This document shows positions 60,512 to 64,000 of a stretch of 64,000 nt of DNA, one piece after another. The stretch is from positions 310,001 through 374,000 of the forward strand of contig OZ244191.1 in NCBI GenBank assembly GCA_965216745.1, read 5' to 3'. Below the pieces are notes generated by a model. That model ran no database searches, had not been told where the DNA came from, and worked only from the letters and a program-made list of their open reading frames with translations. This DNA is from G965216745 sp965216745. Its GTDB lineage: Bacteria > Pseudomonadota > Alphaproteobacteria > Rickettsiales > Anaplasmataceae. Each line of letters starts with the position of its first letter. The first letter of the stretch is position 1. Made by a program: the position numbers and the translations under genes.

Positions 60512-61090
60512 TTAGTAGTTATTGATTTTGGGTTGTTTTCTTATTTCCATTATTATTGGAAGTTTGATTACAGTTTCTATAATTGTTTTATTTTCCAAGA
60601 ATTGTGTTTCTGAGCTTGTTGAGTTTAGTATCCCTCCTATTATCACGGCTTTGCTTTGTCTTAATTTCTCTATGGTAAGGAAAGTATGGTTTAAGCATCC
60701 TATTTTATCTGGAATAACTATTATTACTTGGGATTTTAAGCTGCATATTAGATCAAAAAATGTATTTGATTTTGATATAGGCACCATTAGACCTCCTGCA
60801 CCTTCTATAACAATTGATTTTTGCGTTTTTCTCTTTATAGATTCAAAATCTTCTAATATTTTGGTTATACGTAAATTTTTGGATGCAGGATAAGGGCTTT
60901 TGGGTTCTGGAATAATATATGATTCCGGATGAGTGTTAATGCCCAAAGAACTAATGGTTTTTGTATCAGAAGGTACACCACATTGTATTGGCTTCCAGTA
61001 ATCAGCGTTGATTTTTTTGCATAATATGGCTGATGAATATGTTTTACCTACTCCTGTATCTGTCCCAGTGATGAAAATATTTTCTGACAT
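60512..61090 (-). CDS. bioD: Dethiobiotin synthetase
   Basis: ATP-dependent carboxylase that forms dethiobiotin, the penultimate biotin step. P-loop TGTDTGVGKT (about 8-17), KPIQCG, the IVIEGAGGLMVPIS motif, and GGILNSTSS. 192 aa, slightly short of the roughly 210-225 aa usual in proteobacteria. It is downstream of rnj (43-nt gap, same strand). No other biotin gene (bioA, B, F, C) is in the window, so pathway completeness cannot be judged. Some Rickettsiales acquired biotin operons laterally. Confidence 0.94.
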   Translation of the reverse strand: MSENIFITGTDTGVGKTYSSAILCKKINADYWKPIQCGVPSDTKTISSLGINTHPESYIIPEPKSPYPASKNLRITKILEDFESIKRKTQKSIVIEGAGGLMVPISKSNTFFDLICSLKSQVIIVIPDKIGCLNHTFLTIEKLRQSKAVIIGGILNSTSSETQFLENKTIIETVIKLPIIMEIRKQPKINNY

Positions 61091-61133
61091 AGTTGTTATA
61101 TATATGGATATAATACTTACCCTTGCGATATTT

Positions 61134-62885
61134 CTATATGTATTCTACATGTATTTCTATAAGTGGTGTTTTGCCAGTAAATGTTATGCACCTTATTGTT
61201 TCGCTCCTTACAGCTTTTACTACTGTGCCAGTATGCAGTCTTCTTGTATTAGCGAACCTAGGACTGAACATAAGCTCTTCTATGTTCCTTGAAACCCTTT
61301 CTGCCAATCTTGGGTCTGAGTTGAACCCTGGGCACAGAACAGTTGGTCTTTTAAATAATTCATTGTGCCTTCTGTCAAATAAAAGCACAATTATAATCAT
61401 TCCATTGTCTTGCATTCTCTTTCTTTGATTCATGACTATATTCTTTGGATGGCATAAAAGCTTCCCATCAACTGCTAGAAACCCTGTTTCTATTGAATCT
61501 ATTTTCTTCACCCCATCTTCTGTAAATTCAATCATATCTCCGTTTTGCATGAATATAGAACCTTCAACTCCGCAATCAGCTGCCAACTTCACATGTTCTT
61601 GTATATGCAATGGTTCTCCGTGAACTGGTACTATAGATCTTGGTCTTGTGATTTTATACATTTTTTTTAACTCGTCGCGATATGGATGACCAGAGACATG
61701 TACCATATGTGTTTTTTCTGTGATGATGTTTACGCCCATTAATACAAAACGATTGAGTATTGAAATTATTTTCTTTTCATTTCCAGGGATCATCTTAGAT
61801 GACATTAATATTGTATCTCCTTCTTTCATTTTGAAAACAGGATGAGAGCCTAAAGATAATTTGTTTGTAGCTGCGAGCCTATCTCCTTGACAGCCAGTGC
61901 ATAATAGTAGCACTTCATTGCGCTCTAGTTCAATTCCTTCACTGGGTTTCAAGAATTCATATTCTGTCAAATATCCACTTTCTTGGGCTGCGTAAATTGA
62001 TCTATTTAGTGATCTTCCCAGCACTACTACTTTTTTCCCGACTTCTTTTGCTATTTTAGAGATGGTATGAATTCTTGCGATATTCGAAGCAAATAGAGTT
62101 ACCGCTAATATGCCTGTGCTTTCTTCTGCTACTTCTTTAATATGAGCATAAACGCTGCCTTCTGATCCTGAAATTCCTTCGGAGAATACATTGGTGGAAT
62201 CACATACTATTGCACAAACGCCTTCATCCCCTAATTCTTCCAATCGCTTTTCATTTGAAAGCTCTCCTACTACAGGGTCTTGGTCAAACTTCCAATCTCC
62301 ACTGTGTAATACAACTCCGTGCTGTGTTTTTATAGCAATGGAATGCATTTCAGGAACAGAGTGAGTCATATTGATAAGTTCGAGTTCAAAGGGAGATAGA
62401 GATAATTTTCCAGTTTGTACTTCTTTAATTTCAATATTAGGGAGATTGAATTCTTGCAACCTTGCTTTCAGGAAATTAGCTGTAAATTTTGTGGCATATA
62501 TTGGACACCCAATATTTTTCCAAAGATGCTGTACAGCTCCAATGTGATCTTCGTGAGAATGTGTTAGAACCATTCCAACTATATCTTTCTTTTTGTTTTT
62601 AATGAAGGATATGTCGGGTACTATCATGGTTACTCCAGGCATGTCTTCTGCAAATCCGGTTCCGCAGTCTACTATCAACCATTTACCGTTTAATCCGTAA
62701 ACATTGAAGTTCATTCCTATTTCACATGTTCCGCCCAATGGAACTAATATTAAATTTTCTGTTTCATAGATTTTAGAATTAGAATCATATTCTGCATCAT
62801 TTTCTAAAATTGAATTACCGGGATTACTCTCCTTGTTCTTATAGTTGCCTAAATTATCAGCATTTTTTTTATATTCTACATTCAT
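61134..62885 (-). CDS. rnj: Ribonuclease J
   Basis: Metallo-beta-lactamase/beta-CASP nuclease with 5' exonuclease and endonuclease activity on RNA. Zinc motif THSHEDHIGAV, DSTNVFSEG, HVSGHPYRDEL and PVHGEPLHIQEH, with a C-terminal domain ending in IEIHVEYI. 583 aa, including an extra Asn/Lys-rich segment of about 40 residues before NLILVPLGGTCEIGMN. In many alphaproteobacteria rnj lies beside birA; here its neighbour is bioD. Intact motifs suggest an active enzyme. Confidence 0.96.
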   Translation of the reverse strand: MNVEYKKNADNLGNYKNKESNPGNSILENDAEYDSNSKIYETENLILVPLGGTCEIGMNFNVYGLNGKWLIVDCGTGFAEDMPGVTMIVPDISFIKNKKKDIVGMVLTHSHEDHIGAVQHLWKNIGCPIYATKFTANFLKARLQEFNLPNIEIKEVQTGKLSLSPFELELINMTHSVPEMHSIAIKTQHGVVLHSGDWKFDQDPVVGELSNEKRLEELGDEGVCAIVCDSTNVFSEGISGSEGSVYAHIKEVAEESTGILAVTLFASNIARIHTISKIAKEVGKKVVVLGRSLNRSIYAAQESGYLTEYEFLKPSEGIELERNEVLLLCTGCQGDRLAATNKLSLGSHPVFKMKEGDTILMSSKMIPGNEKKIISILNRFVLMGVNIITEKTHMVHVSGHPYRDELKKMYKITRPRSIVPVHGEPLHIQEHVKLAADCGVEGSIFMQNGDMIEFTEDGVKKIDSIETGFLAVDGKLLCHPKNIVMNQRKRMQDNGMIIIVLLFDRRHNELFKRPTVLCPGFNSDPRLAERVSRNIEELMFSPRFANTRRLHTGTVVKAVRSETIRCITFTGKTPLIEIHVEYI

Positions 62886-62961
62886 GTCAAATTACCAAGT
62901 TAAAAAATATTACTATCAGTTATACCGCCTATAATAATTAAGGCTGTACAAAGTCATTGTC

Positions 62962-63786
62962 TTGATTTATAAACCATATAGCGTGCATGAGTCAATTCTT
63001 ATATTCGACATAGAGACGGTACCAGATATTGAGGCCTGTTATCCACTTACTGGCAACTCTTTTTCCAATGCTGCCGATGCTAGGAAATGTATGGAAGATT
63101 ATCATTTAGATATAACTGATGGTAGAAATTCTTTTTTGCGTCAGCCATTCCATAAGATTGTTGCTATCAGTTTCATGCTTTGTGAGATTCAAAGGCAGGA
63201 TGGTTTGGAAAGATATGTTCTTAAAGAGCTAAGATCTGGTGGAACTTTGTTATCTACAGAAAAAGAATTAGTTGAAGGCTTTTTTCATTTTTTGGAGCGC
63301 AATAATTCAAGACTTATCTCATTTAATGGGCGTACTTTTGATATTCCGGTGTTGAAGTATAGAGCAATGTGCCATAAGATACAATCTAGATATTTCTATT
63401 TATCTGGTGATAAATGGAATAATTATTGCAATAGATATAGCCAGGATTGGCATTGTGATTTGCTTGATGCTTTGTCTGATTATGGCGCGTCAGCACGAAT
63501 CAAGATAAACGAAGTTTGCTCTATATTAGGCTTTCCAGGAAAATTTGGAGTTGATGGATCTATGGTTGCTGATCTTTATGATAAAGGAGAAATACAAAAA
63601 ATAAGAGATTATTGTGAAACCGATGTATTAAATACCTATCTTGTTTATTTGAGATATATGCATCATCGTGGTATAATCTCACTTGCAGATCACGATAGCT
63701 CTACAAAAGATGTTGTTCGTTATTTGAAAGAAGAGGGTGTAAGAAGAAAACATTTGAAAGATTTCTTGGATGCTTGGGAATACTAG
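62962..63786 (+). CDS. Predicted 3'-5' exonuclease, PolB-like (DNA_pol_B_exo2 family)
   Basis: DEDDy-type exonuclease fold, free of a polymerase domain. ExoI FDIETVPD (Asp, Glu), ExoII NGRTFDIPVLKYR, ExoIII YCETDVLNTYLVYLR (Asp with Tyr), in the order typical of the family (about residues 15-22, 120-133, 215-230). 274 aa from TTG at 62962; a GTG at 62983 is an alternative start and neither has an RBS. Function in vivo unknown, probably DNA repair or RNA processing. Convergent with the ferredoxin reductase gene, 26-nt gap. Confidence 0.9.
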   Translation: MIYKPYSVHESILIFDIETVPDIEACYPLTGNSFSNAADARKCMEDYHLDITDGRNSFLRQPFHKIVAISFMLCEIQRQDGLERYVLKELRSGGTLLSTEKELVEGFFHFLERNNSRLISFNGRTFDIPVLKYRAMCHKIQSRYFYLSGDKWNNYCNRYSQDWHCDLLDALSDYGASARIKINEVCSILGFPGKFGVDGSMVADLYDKGEIQKIRDYCETDVLNTYLVYLRYMHHRGIISLADHDSSTKDVVRYLKEEGVRRKHLKDFLDAWEY

Positions 63787-63812
63787 GTCTTAGAGAATGT
63801 GTTTTATTTATA

Positions 63813-64000
63813 TCATGCAAATACAGAGTTGTTTGTGGAATGACAAATTTGTAATTTTTTTTCAGGATTAAGGACTGAATAGATATGGTGACATGCTGTT
63901 GCAGCTTCAGCAAAGCCTGTGAGTATTAGCTTCAATTTGCCTGGATATGAAGCTGAATCCCCTATTGCAAATATGTTTTCTACGCTTGTTTGCATATTTA
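63813..64000 (-). CDS. Ferredoxin-NADP reductase (TrxR-like), partial C-terminus
   Basis: Only the last 60 or so residues lie in the window; the rest extends past the right edge. The segment SVENIFAIGDSASYPGKLKL followed by TGFAEAATACHHIY and PEKKLQICHST matches the C-terminus of the YumC/FNR2 class (thioredoxin-reductase-like flavoprotein), used to reduce ferredoxin for Fe-S and other pathways. The usual C-terminal HFEYSTT-like stretch is QICHSTN. Convergent with the exonuclease. Confidence 0.85.
   Translation of the reverse strand, partial: NMQTSVENIFAIGDSASYPGKLKLILTGFAEAATACHHIYSVLNPEKKLQICHSTNNSVFA

Overview
The window is about 30% G+C by eye and is densely packed with short intergenic gaps. 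Gene content points to an alphaproteobacterium with a reduced, host-associated genome. The evidence is an oversized 180-kDa-type NAD-glutamate dehydrogenase, a Tim44-like gene divergent from secB, an NDUFAF7/MidA-type methyltransferase, an M16 processing-peptidase-like protein, a HemY-like TPR protein, PleD and RNase J. The 16S gene is not in one operon with 23S-5S, a trait classically associated with Rickettsiales. Flagellar genes (fliR, fliG, motE, flgH) together with peptidoglycan genes (ftsW, murB, a class A PBP) would fit a flagellated Rickettsiales lineage such as Midichloriaceae or a relative. I cannot place the family without a 16S search.

Layout. 1-7.6 kb: cytochrome oxidase subunit II, ftsW, xseA bracketed by a 100-bp direct repeat, a zinc-ribbon membrane protein, tRNA-Val, trmB, Tim44-like/secB, ispE. 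7.8-18 kb: NAD-GDH and tatB, pleD, ychF-cmk-rpsA. 18-25 kb: fliR, a Bacteroidota-type purM, and an argS-glyQ-glyS operon. 25-30.5 kb: 16S (minus) and 23S-5S (plus) transcribed divergently from an 0.85-kb spacer; each unit has its own promoter and its own flanking processing stem, and there are no spacer tRNAs. 30.5-37 kb: a HolA-like gene, groES-groEL, an M16 peptidase, hslV-hslU. 37-42 kb: tRNA-Leu, a quinone-oxidoreductase-like gene, initiator tRNA, midA and a PBP1A. 42-46.9 kb: a gene-poor accessory block with a membrane-anchored alpha/beta hydrolase carrying a 63-bp (21-residue) tandem repeat, facing an unrecognised multi-pass membrane protein, ending at tRNA-Ala. 47-54.8 kb: hemY-like, motE, fliG, mrp, tRNA-Phe, a TPR lipoprotein, grx, tRNA-Arg-murB, ftsZ. 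54.8-64 kb: an AGCS transporter, tmk, lepB, flgH-mlaA-mlaC, a small lipoprotein sharing the FlgH signal peptide, rnj-bioD, a PolB-like exonuclease, and the C-terminus of a ferredoxin-NADP reductase.

How it works together. The genes cover respiration (cox2, an assembly methyltransferase, ferredoxin reductase), amino-acid use (GDH, AGCS symporter), cell wall and division (ftsW, ftsZ, murB, PBP1A, ispE for the lipid carrier), envelope maintenance (MlaA/MlaC, SecB, TatB, LepB), proteostasis (GroESL, HslUV) and dispersed flagellar and c-di-GMP functions. No transposase, phage gene or CRISPR array was seen. The most unusual items are the rRNA architecture, the repeat-bracketed xseA, the foreign-looking purM, two genes starting exactly 10 nt after a tRNA, a GroES with a shortened mobile loop, and the 42-47 kb accessory block.
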